Below are positions 7,840 to 17,648 of a DNA stretch of 64,000 bases, in pieces. Source of the DNA: an uncultured Pseudomonadales bacterium (GTDB lineage: Bacteria > Pseudomonadota > Gammaproteobacteria > Pseudomonadales > Porticoccaceae). The number at the start of each line of letters is the position of its first letter. Position 1 is the first letter of the stretch. The notes beneath the pieces are model-generated. The model did no database searches. It saw only the letters and a program-made list of their open reading frames with translations, and was not told the DNA's origin. The stretch is taken from positions 79,978 through 143,977 of the forward strand of contig CALSNK010000007.1 in assembly GCA_943787675.1 (NCBI GenBank). The letters are read 5' to 3'. The position numbers were made by a program, and so were the translations under genes.

Positions 7840-10089
7840 ATGAAATTAAATAAAATAAAAGCCACGCTGATGGCGTTAATGATGCTGATTATTCCACTTG
7901 AATTACAGTCTAAAGAGCACCCTAAGCTGATCCTCACCAAAGCGGGCGTAGAGACAATTAGAAAAAGTCTCGGCCAGGTGCCTTTGTTTGATGCGTCTGT
8001 GGCCAGTACAAAACAGCAGGTAGACATTGAGATTGCTCTAGGCATTGATACACCTATCCCTACAGATTATTCTGGTGGATATACCCACGAAAGGCACAAG
8101 AAAAATTTCGTGATCGCTCAGAAAGCCGGTGCTCTATACCAGATTCTGGACGATGATAAATACGCTGAGTATGTTCGAGATATGCTGTTCCAGTACGAAG
8201 CCATGTATAAAGACCTGCCCGTGCATCCCAAGCCTCGCTCTTACGCCCGGGGAAAATTATTTTGGCAATGTCTAAATGACAGTAATTGGTTGCTGTATAT
8301 GGCTCAGGCCTATGACTCTATCTATACCTTTTTGTCGGAGGAAGAGCGCCAGAGGTTAAACCAGAATCTATTTCGTCCTTTCGCAGACTTTATCTCTATC
8401 GAAAATCCACAGTTCTATAATCGCATTCATAACCACAGTACTTGGGGCAATGCTGCCGTCGGTATGATCGGCCTTGTTATGGACGATCAGGAGCTAATCG
8501 ACAGAGCACTGTACGGTATTGAAGATGATGGTCTTGAAGTTGGCCTCAAGGATGACGACGGCGGTTTTATTAAAGTTGAAGGGCAAAAGACTGGTTTTCT
8601 GGCCAATCTAGAGAATCCGTTCTCACCGGATGGCTATTACACCGAAGGGCCTTACTACCAGCGTTACGCCATGTACCCCTTTCTGATTTTTGCCCTGGCA
8701 ATGGACAATGTAAAACCAGAGCTCAAAGTATTTCAGCATAAAGACGGCGTATTGCTTAAGGCGGTTAATGCGCTGCTGAATCTCTCCGATGCCGAAGGTA
8801 ACTTTTTCCCGCTCAACGACGCACAAAAAGGCATGTCTTATTTTTCTGCCAGTTTGGTGACTGCCGTTGATATTGCTTATCACTACGGCGATCAGAATCC
8901 ACAGCTACTCAGTGTTGCCGAGAAACAGGGTCAGGTGCTTCTGGACCAGTCTGGTCTCTCTGTCGCTGTTGCTCTCCGGGATGGAAAGACCCAGCCTTTC
9001 GTTAAGCAATCTATCAATCTCTCGGATGGTGCAGAGGGCGATGAAGGTGGGGTTGCGGTATTGCGCTATGGCGTTGAAGACTTAGCCGTCGTGTTTAAAT
9101 ATGCCGCTCAGGGCCTGAGCCACGGCCACTATGACAAGCTGTCGTTTTCATTATATGACCGGGGCGATGAGGTTATTCAGGATTATGGCCTAGTGCGCTT
9201 TGTGAATATTGGGCAGAAGGGTGGCGGTAATTATTTGAAAGAAAATCAAAGTTGGGCAAAGCAGACAATAGCCCACAACAGCCTCACCCAGGATCAGACA
9301 TCCCATTTCAAAGGGAAATATGAGATCGGCAGTCAGCATCATTCGGAGCTGCACTTTTTCGATGACTCGAGAGCCGATGTCCAGGTTGTCAGTGCGCGAG
9401 AGGCGAATGCCTATCCAGGCACCGAAATGCATCGCACCATGGCGATCATTAAACCTGAAAATTTTGCCACGCCTTTAGTGCTCGACATTATGAAGGTGAC
9501 ATCAGAGGCTAAACACCAGTATGACCTGCCATTTTATTTTATGGGGCAGGTTCTGCAGACCAACTTTGACTATGAGATCCCATCCAGCTTGGCGCCATTA
9601 GGAGATTCTGACGGTTACCAGCATCTGTATCTAGAGGGCAAAGGTAAGCCATCGTCAGACAGTACCCAGTTCAATTGGCTAGTTGAAGGTAAGTTTTATA
9701 CCCTGACATCAGCGACCAATGTTACCGACGAATTGCTCTTTGCCAGAGTGGGCGCTCAGGATCCAGAGTTCAATTTGCGCCGGGATGCCGCGTTAATTTT
9801 CCGTAGAAAAGACGTCGGCGACAGTCTTTTTGTCTCGGTGATCGAACCCCATGGACGCTATAGCCCAGTTTCTGAATTGTCAGTAAACCCAAAGAGTAAT
9901 ATGGCTGCACTCAAAGTGGCATTCGACACTGAGGCGTATACCGCGGTTGTTATTGAGACCTTGGATAATAAGTCGAGTCTATTCATTGTCGCAAACAGAG
10001 ACCCAGCAACCTCTGCAAAGCATCATCTAAAGATAGGCGGCAAGCACTACAGTTGGCTGGGGCCATATCATCTTGAGGTGATAAAATAG
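7840..10089 (+). CDS. PL17 oligoalginate lyase (heparinase II/III-like)
   Basis: Exo-acting lyase that turns alginate oligomers into unsaturated monouronates. The 749-aa protein has an N-terminal signal peptide, an alpha/alpha-barrel with NHSTWGNAAVG (Asn198 and His199) and YYTEGPYYQRY (catalytic Tyr region near residues 266-273), then a C-terminal beta-sheet domain with HGHYDKLSF. These match the Asn/His/Tyr catalytic set of Alg17C-type PL17 enzymes. I start at ATG 7840, which has GGAG upstream; the in-frame TTG at 7825 is unlikely. It closes the first block of the locus; 439 bases follow before the receptor gene. Confidence 0.9.
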   Translation: MKLNKIKATLMALMMLIIPLELQSKEHPKLILTKAGVETIRKSLGQVPLFDASVASTKQQVDIEIALGIDTPIPTDYSGGYTHERHKKNFVIAQKAGALYQILDDDKYAEYVRDMLFQYEAMYKDLPVHPKPRSYARGKLFWQCLNDSNWLLYMAQAYDSIYTFLSEEERQRLNQNLFRPFADFISIENPQFYNRIHNHSTWGNAAVGMIGLVMDDQELIDRALYGIEDDGLEVGLKDDDGGFIKVEGQKTGFLANLENPFSPDGYYTEGPYYQRYAMYPFLIFALAMDNVKPELKVFQHKDGVLLKAVNALLNLSDAEGNFFPLNDAQKGMSYFSASLVTAVDIAYHYGDQNPQLLSVAEKQGQVLLDQSGLSVAVALRDGKTQPFVKQSINLSDGAEGDEGGVAVLRYGVEDLAVVFKYAAQGLSHGHYDKLSFSLYDRGDEVIQDYGLVRFVNIGQKGGGNYLKENQSWAKQTIAHNSLTQDQTSHFKGKYEIGSQHHSELHFFDDSRADVQVVSAREANAYPGTEMHRTMAIIKPENFATPLVLDIMKVTSEAKHQYDLPFYFMGQVLQTNFDYEIPSSLAPLGDSDGYQHLYLEGKGKPSSDSTQFNWLVEGKFYTLTSATNVTDELLFARVGAQDPEFNLRRDAALIFRRKDVGDSLFVSVIEPHGRYSPVSELSVNPKSNMAALKVAFDTEAYTAVVIETLDNKSSLFIVANRDPATSAKHHLKIGGKHYSWLGPYHLEVIK

Positions 10090-10163
10090 CTGATATCCAT
10101 GGCTGAGGTTTATCGCCTTATGCTGGCGAACCCAGTTCGCGTCTGCTTCTGGATAAGTCAAAG

Positions 10164-10196
10164 CCAGTCTATATTGGTAAGGCCAATATAGACTGG
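10164..10196. promoter_or_regulatory. Perfect 14-bp inverted repeat containing an ATTGGT...CCAAT box
   Basis: CCAGTCTATATTGG and CCAATATAGACTGG flank a 5-base loop, TAAGG. There is no T-run after it, so it is not a standard intrinsic terminator, although it lies 75 bases past the PL17 stop. The core, ATTGGTAAGGCCAAT at 10173-10187, matches the GntR-type consensus at 12 of 15 positions. It could act as an operator, an RNA hairpin, or both. Confidence 0.5.
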
Positions 10197-10441
10197 GTAT
10201 CAACTTGATTCTCATAGAATTGCCGCTAGATTTTGATCCATAGTCTCGCTGATTAAGCGTTTATTTCATACAGCGACTTTCCTGCCCCCATACCTGAATC
10301 TTAAAAACCTCAGATTATGCCGTCCAAATTAAGCCTATCTGGATCCCTACACAGTAGCTCCCTCGGGCCATCCGGCGTTTTAGGGTGCTCCGTCACACTA
10401 ATGCTGCGGTTGGTTTGTGTTCACCCTATCTACAGACAATA

Positions 10442-10456
10442 ATTGGTCTGACCAAT
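10442..10456. promoter_or_regulatory. Palindromic GntR/FadR-type operator upstream of the TonB-dependent receptor
   Basis: ATTGGTCTGACCAAT is an odd-length palindrome with 7-bp arms, close to PdhR/LldR-type boxes (ATTGGTATGACCAAT). It lies 72 bases before the receptor start codon. A TTGACA follows at 10461-10466, but no matching -10 sits at the right distance. Apart from this box and the 14-bp inverted repeat, I see nothing in the 10090-10528 gap. Control by the regulator at the left edge is inferred. Confidence 0.6.
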
Positions 10457-10528
10457 ACGGTTGACATTGTGGCTGTATTCTGTGACCCTCGCTTTAAAAT
10501 AATAAAAATCACCAGGGGACTAAGAATA

Positions 10529-13500
10529 ATGAATAATAAGATGAAGAGACTGTTTGCTGGTCGCCAGCGCGCATTTGAATTGACGGCGCTATTGGGAGTG
10601 GCGGCTATAGCTGCTTCTTTGCCGAGTTTTTCATATGCCCAGGAAGCCCAATCCGGCATTGATGAGGTCGTAGTCACTGGATCTCGTGAGACTATCCGAA
10701 ATTCAATTGCCACCAAGCGCGAGTCAGCGACAGTAGTGGATGCGCTTTCCGCCGCTGAAATTGGAGAGCTACCGGCTCTATCTATTGGTGAAGCCATCGA
10801 AAATATAACCGGCGCTTCGTCTCACCGAGAGCAGGGCGGTGCCACAGAGATTTCGATTCGTGGACTGGGGCCGTTTTTAGGTTCTAGCGTTATGAACGGT
10901 CGCGAAGCGACCAATGGTAGTGGTGACCGTTCAGTTAACTTCAGCCAGTTTCCTTCTGAGTTGTTCAACAAAATAGCGGTTTATAAAACTCAAGAAGCAA
11001 GTTTTATTGAAGGCGGTGTGTCTGGCCAAATTGCACTAAATACCCGTCGTCCTCTTGAATACGGCAAGCGTCGAGGTCAAATTTCGGTTAAAGCGGGATA
11101 CAACCCTAATAACGCAAATATCGACCCCAACGAAGGCGATGTAAAATATAGGACGACCTTTAGTTTTATTGATCAGCTCGAAACTGAATCTCTAGGCAGC
11201 TTTGGATTTTCCTTGGGTTTGCAAAATAACGATGCTACAAACCCTGAAGCTGAGTACCGATCGACCAGTAACTTTGGTACCTGTCTGAATGACCCGACCC
11301 TGGCTGCAGGAATGTCACGAACCAGTTCTGGCAACTGCAACTCTTCCAGTTCTGAGATTCAGGCTGAGGCTTTCACCGGCACTCCCTATGTATTCACCTC
11401 TAGTTCTCGCCGCTTTCGTCACAACACCACCGATGACAAACGGGATTCAGTTTTTGCTGCAGTGCAGTGGCAGCCCAACGATAAGATCGATATAAATCTT
11501 GATCTGCAGCAGTCGGATCGTACTTTCACCGAACAGCGTCACGATTTAGTGTTTGCAGAAATGCGTCGTGTGTCGGCTGGCAACGCAGATGATTACTACA
11601 ACACCCTTGGTGAAGGCAACTTCGAAACTAATGGGCCGGCAATTACTCAGTTCAGAAATTTTGGTCGTGTAGAGACTAACTCAGAGTACCAGGAGCGAAT
11701 CGAAGAATATAAAGGCTATGGCTTGTCATTTGAATATGCCTACAGCGATCGTCTAACGCTGTCATTTGATGCTTCAAAGTCAAAAACTGAGCGACAAGAA
11801 AATATTTGGGGTGTTCGACTTCAGTCTGAGGCGACCAATATTGGTAACGTTGCCCGTGTGAACGTCGATGGTAGCAGTTCAACTGATCGCCCGTTTGCTA
11901 TCCATGATCTGAGCTATACCGATGCTGATGTAGCGCTAATTATCCTCGAGAATTTCGATGTTACTAATCACGATGTTTTTGCGGACAGTGCGCGTACACG
12001 AATCGATCTCAACGCATTGCGTGAGCATGAGATTACCTCCTATCGAGGTGATTTTGAGTATCTGACAACAGAATGGGATGCAATTACCAGTATTGAAGGC
12101 GGCGTGCGCACATCAGAGATGGCATTCACTTCGTTCCCACGTACTAGGGTTCAATCAAACCACAGTGACGAGGCGCTGGATGCTGCAAACGTGGCTTGCC
12201 GCTTAGATTTCCCAGAAGCTGATTTCTTGTCTGACGCGTCCAATAACAATAACTTGATCACTAATGTTGATTCGAATGGCAATAGACTTGAAGCGGGTAC
12301 TGGTAGTAGTTTCGCCGCTTTTGACACCCTGTGTTTGGTTGATGAGCTCTATTATGCAACCTCACCAAACGAAGTGACTCCAGGCATTCCAGATCCTACT
12401 TTGGAAAATATTTCCAACCTCAATGTTACAGAGGATACTCTGGCGGCCTATGTGCAGTTCAACTATGAAACGAGCTGGGGCGATATACCTGTGCGAGGCA
12501 ATTTTGGTTTGCGGGTAGTACAAACCGAGGTTGAATCAATCGGATACCGCAATGAATTTACATTGGTTGACGATGATCTGTTGGACCCAAGCAACGCCGT
12601 TTATTTAGAAGCTGTGGCAGGTACTCTAACGACTCAAACCGGTGGCAATCGTTACACTGAATACTTGCCTAGCTTTAACCTTGTAGCAGATCTTAACGAC
12701 CAGACAGTCCTTCGGTTTGGCGCTTACCGCGGAATGTCCCGCCCAGATCCCGATGCTTTGGGTTATGGAAGAAGTTTAAATATTAATGCTGACGGTGATG
12801 AGACCTCTCTTGCTGACTTCACGGGCCGCGCAACAGCGTTAGGTAACCCAAGATTGCAGCCGATGATGTCGATTAATTTTGATATCGCCATCGAACGCTA
12901 TATCAACGAAGACACTATGTTGGCGTTTGGTGTTTACACTAAGAGCTTTCAAGGTGGCTTTGGCGTTACTCAGCAAAGTGAAGACTTTGTGATCGACGGT
13001 GAAATTTTCCCTGCCGTTGTATCTACTAGTCAAACGAGTGACGAAAAATCGAACATCAGGGGCTTGGAAGTTACCGCGACACATAACTTTGATTATCTGC
13101 CAGGCCATTGGAGCGGGCTGGGCTTCAAGCTTAGTTATAACCAAGCTAGTTCTGACTTTGAGTTTGAAGATGTTCGAATGGGTAATCTGGAAATAATTGA
13201 TGGATCCGGAAACCTAGCCCAACAGACTGGCATTATCCCTCCAAGTGAACTCTTTGGATTCTCCGAGCGTGTAAGTTCAGCGCAGCTTTATTACCAGATT
13301 GGTGATTTGGATGTGTCTCTTATCAATAAGAAGCGCAGCGATTACTTCCAGCAATTCGTAAGCTCTCCAGGCACCATCAGGCTGATCGATGCCGCCAATG
13401 TCTGGGAAATTAAGGCGCGTTATAAGTTGATGAAGAATGTGTCGCTAAAGTTTGAGGGCATCAATATCTTCGATGAACCGAAGACTCAATATAACCCAAC

Positions 13501-13570
13501 CAGCGATCACCTGGCTGAGGTTAATAGTTATGGTCCACGTTACTATTTCGGAATCACCGCTAAGTTTTAA
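10529..13570 (+). CDS. TonB-dependent outer-membrane receptor, probable alginate oligomer importer
   Basis: A 1013-aa TonB-dependent receptor. It has a signal peptide ending near SYA/QEA (residue 37), a TonB-box-like IDEVVVTGSR at 44-53, a plug domain with EISIRGLGPF and VNFSQFPSELFNKIAVYKT, and a long 22-strand-type barrel ending in the aromatic YFGITAKF. It resembles the large carbohydrate-specific receptors of marine gammaproteobacteria. No SusD partner is present. I choose ATG 10529 because AGGGGAC lies upstream and the signal peptide starts there; a longer in-frame opening from 10385 adds 48 unlikely residues across the operator. Alginate oligomer uptake is inferred from location and the operator. 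Confidence 0.85.
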   Translation: MNNKMKRLFAGRQRAFELTALLGVAAIAASLPSFSYAQEAQSGIDEVVVTGSRETIRNSIATKRESATVVDALSAAEIGELPALSIGEAIENITGASSHREQGGATEISIRGLGPFLGSSVMNGREATNGSGDRSVNFSQFPSELFNKIAVYKTQEASFIEGGVSGQIALNTRRPLEYGKRRGQISVKAGYNPNNANIDPNEGDVKYRTTFSFIDQLETESLGSFGFSLGLQNNDATNPEAEYRSTSNFGTCLNDPTLAAGMSRTSSGNCNSSSSEIQAEAFTGTPYVFTSSSRRFRHNTTDDKRDSVFAAVQWQPNDKIDINLDLQQSDRTFTEQRHDLVFAEMRRVSAGNADDYYNTLGEGNFETNGPAITQFRNFGRVETNSEYQERIEEYKGYGLSFEYAYSDRLTLSFDASKSKTERQENIWGVRLQSEATNIGNVARVNVDGSSSTDRPFAIHDLSYTDADVALIILENFDVTNHDVFADSARTRIDLNALREHEITSYRGDFEYLTTEWDAITSIEGGVRTSEMAFTSFPRTRVQSNHSDEALDAANVACRLDFPEADFLSDASNNNNLITNVDSNGNRLEAGTGSSFAAFDTLCLVDELYYATSPNEVTPGIPDPTLENISNLNVTEDTLAAYVQFNYETSWGDIPVRGNFGLRVVQTEVESIGYRNEFTLVDDDLLDPSNAVYLEAVAGTLTTQTGGNRYTEYLPSFNLVADLNDQTVLRFGAYRGMSRPDPDALGYGRSLNINADGDETSLADFTGRATALGNPRLQPMMSINFDIAIERYINEDTMLAFGVYTKSFQGGFGVTQQSEDFVIDGEIFPAVVSTSQTSDEKSNIRGLEVTATHNFDYLPGHWSGLGFKLSYNQASSDFEFEDVRMGNLEIIDGSGNLAQQTGIIPPSELFGFSERVSSAQLYYQIGDLDVSLINKKRSDYFQQFVSSPGTIRLIDAANVWEIKARYKLMKNVSLKFEGINIFDEPKTQYNPTSDHLAEVNSYGPRYYFGITAKF

Positions 13571-13580
13571 TTAAGAATAT

Positions 13581-13615
13581 GAAATATCCCTGGCTCGTTT
13601 GGCCAGGGAGATTTC
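13581..13615. terminator. Hairpin after the TonB-dependent receptor gene
   Basis: GAAAT-A-TCCCTGGC and GCCAGGGA-G-ATTTC pair around a 7-base loop, giving 13 paired bases with one mismatch. It lies 11 bases after the stop codon. There is no long T-run, so termination may be weak, or it may protect the 3' end. Confidence 0.5.
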
Positions 13616-13730
13616 AGACGTTAATCTAAACGCTCTAGCATTTATCAATACATCACTGACCGAGATAATAATACATAAGGGGTAGGTAAGAAGTGAGGGT
13701 TGTCGACAGACTTAAGGTGGCGCTAACGCG

Positions 13731-15131
13731 ATGAATGGCTTGTCCCCATTTATTCGCAAAGTCTTTGCGTCAGGACTATTTGCACTATCCCTATTTTCTG
13801 AGGTCAGTGTTGCAGTAGATTCTGAAGTGCCGGCTATTCTCAACCCAGGGTTTGAATCTGGCTGGGCAGGTTGGGTAGTTGGAGAGTCATCTGATGCTGG
13901 GGCTGCGATCTCAGATACTGCCAACGGCGGTTCTAAGTCAGCAAAATTATCTGAAAAATCTTCTTATGTCGCTCAGGTTGTGCAAGTTAAACCGGACACC
14001 TCTTATCAGCTCAGGGCCTTTATTCGCGGCACTGGAAATCTTGGAGCCAAGGTTGGAAGTGAGATTTTCTTCGAGCAGCAGAACTCCAAGAGCAATGACT
14101 GGCGGCAACTTAGTGTCAATTTCCACTCTGGCACCCACAGGGCAGTGACCCTATTTGGTGGCTTTGCCGGTCGCGAAGTCAGGTTTGATGACTTCGCCTT
14201 ACTTGAGGCCTCCGGTGATGGTCAGGTTGCTGATAGCGGTATTAAATTTCTCAGTTCAAGTTCTGGTGGTTACGGCCTGTCGCCGGATTTGGCGCCAGGG
14301 CAAAATTTCGATTTAGCGGATTGGTACCTGAACACTCCAGACGATAGGGATGGCGACAATAAATCTGATCGTTTCTCGGAATCTGATTTGGTAAAGGGTT
14401 TTAATGATCCGCGCTATTTTTACACTGGCCCAGATGGCGGCTTGGTTATGCGCGCTACTATTGATGGCGCCAAAACATCCACAAACACCCGTTTTGTACG
14501 CACTGAGTTGCGAGAAATGCTGCGTCGAGGCAACCGCTCAATTAAAACCAAACTCGATGATGGCAGTCCGAATAAAAATAATTGGGTATTTTCGTCGGCC
14601 CCTAAGCGCGCTCAGTCCGAAGCAGGTGCCGTTGATGGAATATTGAAAGCCACTCTGGCAGTCAATCATGTGACGACTACCGGAAGCGCATCTCAGGTAG
14701 GCCGTGTGGTGATCGGACAGATTCATGCCGCTAAAGACGAGCCAATCCGGCTTTACTATCGAAAGTTGCCAGGCCATTCAAAGGGCTCTATTTATGCCGC
14801 CCATGAAGTGTCCAAGGGTGATGATATCTATGCCGATTTAATAGGCAGTCGAGCCAGTAATGCGCGGGATCCGCAAGACGGAATAGCATTAGACGAAAAA
14901 TTCTCTTATGCCATTGATGCCAAAGGCCACCAGCTTAGGGTGAGTATTTTTCAAGAAGGAAGTTTGCGCGCAAAACATAGCTTTGACTTAACTGACAGCG
15001 GCTACGGCGTAGCGAAAGAGTATATGTACTTTAAGGCTGGTGTTTATAACCAAAACAACAGTGGCGACCCTCAGGATTATGTTCAGGCTACGTTTTATCA
15101 GCTTGATAATCAGCATGGAGATAATCGCTAA
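13731..15131 (+). CDS. PL7 alginate lyase with N-terminal carbohydrate-binding module
   Basis: A 466-aa secreted lyase. A signal peptide (about 1-28) is followed by a beta-sandwich binding module at about 35-155, starting LNPGFESGWAGW and ending RFDDFALLEA, like CBM_4_9/CBM16-type domains. The C-terminal PL7 jelly roll has the three diagnostic blocks RTELREML (Arg257, Arg261), GQIHA (Gln330, His332) and YFKAGVYNQ (Tyr439). The catalytic half is closely related to the second PL7 gene at 17649, but that one carries Ig-like repeats instead. It begins a three-gene set with spacings of 130 and 11 bases. Confidence 0.9.
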   Translation: MNGLSPFIRKVFASGLFALSLFSEVSVAVDSEVPAILNPGFESGWAGWVVGESSDAGAAISDTANGGSKSAKLSEKSSYVAQVVQVKPDTSYQLRAFIRGTGNLGAKVGSEIFFEQQNSKSNDWRQLSVNFHSGTHRAVTLFGGFAGREVRFDDFALLEASGDGQVADSGIKFLSSSSGGYGLSPDLAPGQNFDLADWYLNTPDDRDGDNKSDRFSESDLVKGFNDPRYFYTGPDGGLVMRATIDGAKTSTNTRFVRTELREMLRRGNRSIKTKLDDGSPNKNNWVFSSAPKRAQSEAGAVDGILKATLAVNHVTTTGSASQVGRVVIGQIHAAKDEPIRLYYRKLPGHSKGSIYAAHEVSKGDDIYADLIGSRASNARDPQDGIALDEKFSYAIDAKGHQLRVSIFQEGSLRAKHSFDLTDSGYGVAKEYMYFKAGVYNQNNSGDPQDYVQATFYQLDNQHGDNR

Positions 15132-15261
15132 TGTTCAGGGGTCCAGTATCTAAGTTCACTTAACCATTTAGGATTCCTGCAGTTTTGGGAACCTATTCTG
15201 AATTAAATCGAGGCGCTTCTTTAGGAGCCCTTATAAAAACGTTCCATTGGGGGTAATAATT

Positions 15262-17637
15262 ATGAATACGAAATTGATAACAATTGTCGCAGTAACTGCG
15301 GCGCTGGCTGGCTGTAGTGGCGAAAGCGATAGCAGCCTCAATACAGTTAATTCGGTGGGTAGCGTGGCTATAACAGGCTCGGCGGAATCAGGTGAGCGAC
15401 TGAATATGGTTCTTTCTGACATGAATGGCTATCTTCCTGGTGATTTGACAATTGTTTGGAGCGCCGACGGCGTGCCCATTGAGGGCGAGACGGGCAATAA
15501 CTTAGATCTGGGTGCGGCACAGATTGGTGCTGCGATCTCGGTATCGGTCTCTTACTCTGATAATGATGGTTTTGCAGAAGATGTGACATCGGCGGATACA
15601 GCTGCGGTGATTGCTGAGCCTGCAGTCAATGATGGCGCAAGTGTTGCTATCTCCGGTGCTGCTCAGGTAGGTCTGGTATTGACGGCCGAGGTTACGGATA
15701 CCAATGGTGTAACGGGCGCTATTAGCTATCAATGGACGTCCAATGGTACTGCCATTGATGATGCTACCTCTGCAGACTACACCCTGACCACGGCAGATAT
15801 TGGTGCTGAGATTGCGGTTACTGCAACCTATACCGATGACGATGGCTTCGACGAAACTCCCACGGCTACCCTTACTGGAGAAGTTGTGGCCGCTGGCGTG
15901 AACTCTGCGGGTAGCATGGCTATCACAGGTAACGTTATTGCTGGTGACGTAGTGACGGCTGAGATAACAGATGGTAATGGTACTGACACCGTTGTTTACC
16001 AGTGGCAATCTGATGATGTAGATATTACCGGTGCGACTCTGGGAACCTACTCTGTGACAAGCGATGATTTAGGCACTGTGCTTTCTGTAAGCGCAGATTA
16101 TACCGACTCCGATGGCTTCACTGAGTCCCTAACTGCCGAGCATAATGATGTTGTGTATAGCTTTATTACCACGGGTGAGCAATCTTTAGAATCTGCATTA
16201 AGCAGTGCGGCAGATGGTGATTGGATTGGTCTTGCGGATGCGGCCGACGGTGATGACTATGAAAACATGGCCGAGATGACCATCAATAACGACAATTTGA
16301 TGATCACTAGAACAGCGGGAAGTACTGCGGTGATAACAGGTGAAGCCTGCATCATGTTTAACAGCGGTACTAGCGGTGTCGTTATGGATGGTTTAGTTTT
16401 CGATGATTTAACCTTTGATTATGCCACTAGTTGCTTGAGCCCTGACGCGTCGGTAGTACTGCACGGTGACGGAAACATCATGCGTAACAATCAGTTCCTC
16501 GGTGATCAAAACCCACGTAGTTCTGATTTTGGGTCGAGTGATGAATATCATTACGTCGCGGTGAATGGCACGAACAACATCATAGAGCGAAATCTCTTTT
16601 CTAACAAAACTACGCTGAATAACTTCGAAGGCTCGGCCATCAGCATGTATGTTAACGATGATGTGGGAAGTGCTGAGGGCAATATTGTCCAGTACAACCT
16701 GTTTAAAGACTTCGGTGATAAGACCTCTGGGTCTCGAGATTCAAATACTTTTGCGGTTCAGGTAGGTCGTTCGACGGGCAGTGATGCAACTGGTAGTGGT
16801 GGCCATTTTGTTCAATACAACCGTTTTGACAACGTAAACACCAACCGTCGTTTGATTATGGTTCAGGGTGGCGGCAATACAATTGATGGTAATACCATCG
16901 TCAACTCTCTTGGAAACATTGCTCTTGAGAACGGTTTTGGAAATACCGTATCGAAAAATATTGTGCTTTCAAGTGCTGACTTGAGCGAGGACAGCGGTAT
17001 TTCTTTTGCTCCTCTAGGTCACACGATCGTTGATAACTTTATTGGTAATGTCACTGCGACCTCTGCTGACCGCGCGGGCTTACATATTGACTCTGATCCA
17101 TTGGATGCGTCTTCAAGTACGACTATCATTGCCGATACCTCATTAGATTTGACCACTGTGATAGCAAGCAATAGCTTTATTAATAATGACCGAGCTATTC
17201 AATTCGAGGACGGTAGTGGTACTCAGTGTCTGCTGCTTAATTATCTTCTGGACTTCGATGACAACCTAATTGCCAACCAGAGTTCTGGTGCCAATATCTT
17301 TGGCAGCAACTCCGGCGATAGTGATCCTGCTGTTACTGATCAAGGTTATTTAGATGATGGCTGTGAGCTAGATGCGGCCTCTGATTTTGATAATAACCAC
17401 TTCTACTCAGCGACTCTGTCGACTTCGGGCACGTTTGACTTTAACGGTGTTGGTACAGGTTTTGACGGCAACATCGGTATTGACGGCAGTGAAGATGGTG
17501 CGAGCCTAAGTGCTCCCACCGATGACCTGTTGGTAGAAGGTACAGGTGCTGATGCGGGTATCGGTGTTGATATTGATCTTCTAAATTTCATCGATGAAGC
17601 TGATGTAGGTCCGGATTCCACTTGGGATAATGATTAA
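15262..17637 (+). CDS. Lipoprotein with three Ig-like repeats and a PL6-like beta-helix lacking the catalytic Lys/Arg
   Basis: 791 aa. A lipobox (LAGC) anchors the protein. Three repeats of about 90 aa follow, each with a VAITG start, a YQW-type core and a YxDxDGFxE acidic loop that may bind calcium. The rest is a chondroitinase-B-like beta-helix resembling PL6. Aligned without gaps to the PL6 at 1022, the catalytic Lys is replaced by Gln535 and the catalytic Arg by Glu556. It may be an inactive alginate-binding protein or use another mechanism. Start chosen at ATG 15262 with TGGGGG upstream. It sits between two PL7 genes, so an alginate role is likely. Confidence 0.8.
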   Translation: MNTKLITIVAVTAALAGCSGESDSSLNTVNSVGSVAITGSAESGERLNMVLSDMNGYLPGDLTIVWSADGVPIEGETGNNLDLGAAQIGAAISVSVSYSDNDGFAEDVTSADTAAVIAEPAVNDGASVAISGAAQVGLVLTAEVTDTNGVTGAISYQWTSNGTAIDDATSADYTLTTADIGAEIAVTATYTDDDGFDETPTATLTGEVVAAGVNSAGSMAITGNVIAGDVVTAEITDGNGTDTVVYQWQSDDVDITGATLGTYSVTSDDLGTVLSVSADYTDSDGFTESLTAEHNDVVYSFITTGEQSLESALSSAADGDWIGLADAADGDDYENMAEMTINNDNLMITRTAGSTAVITGEACIMFNSGTSGVVMDGLVFDDLTFDYATSCLSPDASVVLHGDGNIMRNNQFLGDQNPRSSDFGSSDEYHYVAVNGTNNIIERNLFSNKTTLNNFEGSAISMYVNDDVGSAEGNIVQYNLFKDFGDKTSGSRDSNTFAVQVGRSTGSDATGSGGHFVQYNRFDNVNTNRRLIMVQGGGNTIDGNTIVNSLGNIALENGFGNTVSKNIVLSSADLSEDSGISFAPLGHTIVDNFIGNVTATSADRAGLHIDSDPLDASSSTTIIADTSLDLTTVIASNSFINNDRAIQFEDGSGTQCLLLNYLLDFDDNLIANQSSGANIFGSNSGDSDPAVTDQGYLDDGCELDAASDFDNNHFYSATLSTSGTFDFNGVGTGFDGNIGIDGSEDGASLSAPTDDLLVEGTGADAGIGVDIDLLNFIDEADVGPDSTWDND

Positions 17638-17648
17638 GGAAGCGATTA

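Noticed and set aside
10461..10500. Promoter from TTGACA (10461) with TAAAAT (10495)
   Set aside because: The 28-base spacer is far too long, and no hexamer close to TATAAT lies at 15-19 bases.
10385..10528. 48-residue N-terminal extension of the TonB-dependent receptor
   Set aside because: It crosses the palindromic operator and lacks a ribosome site; the ATG at 10529 has AGGGGAC and a proper signal peptide.
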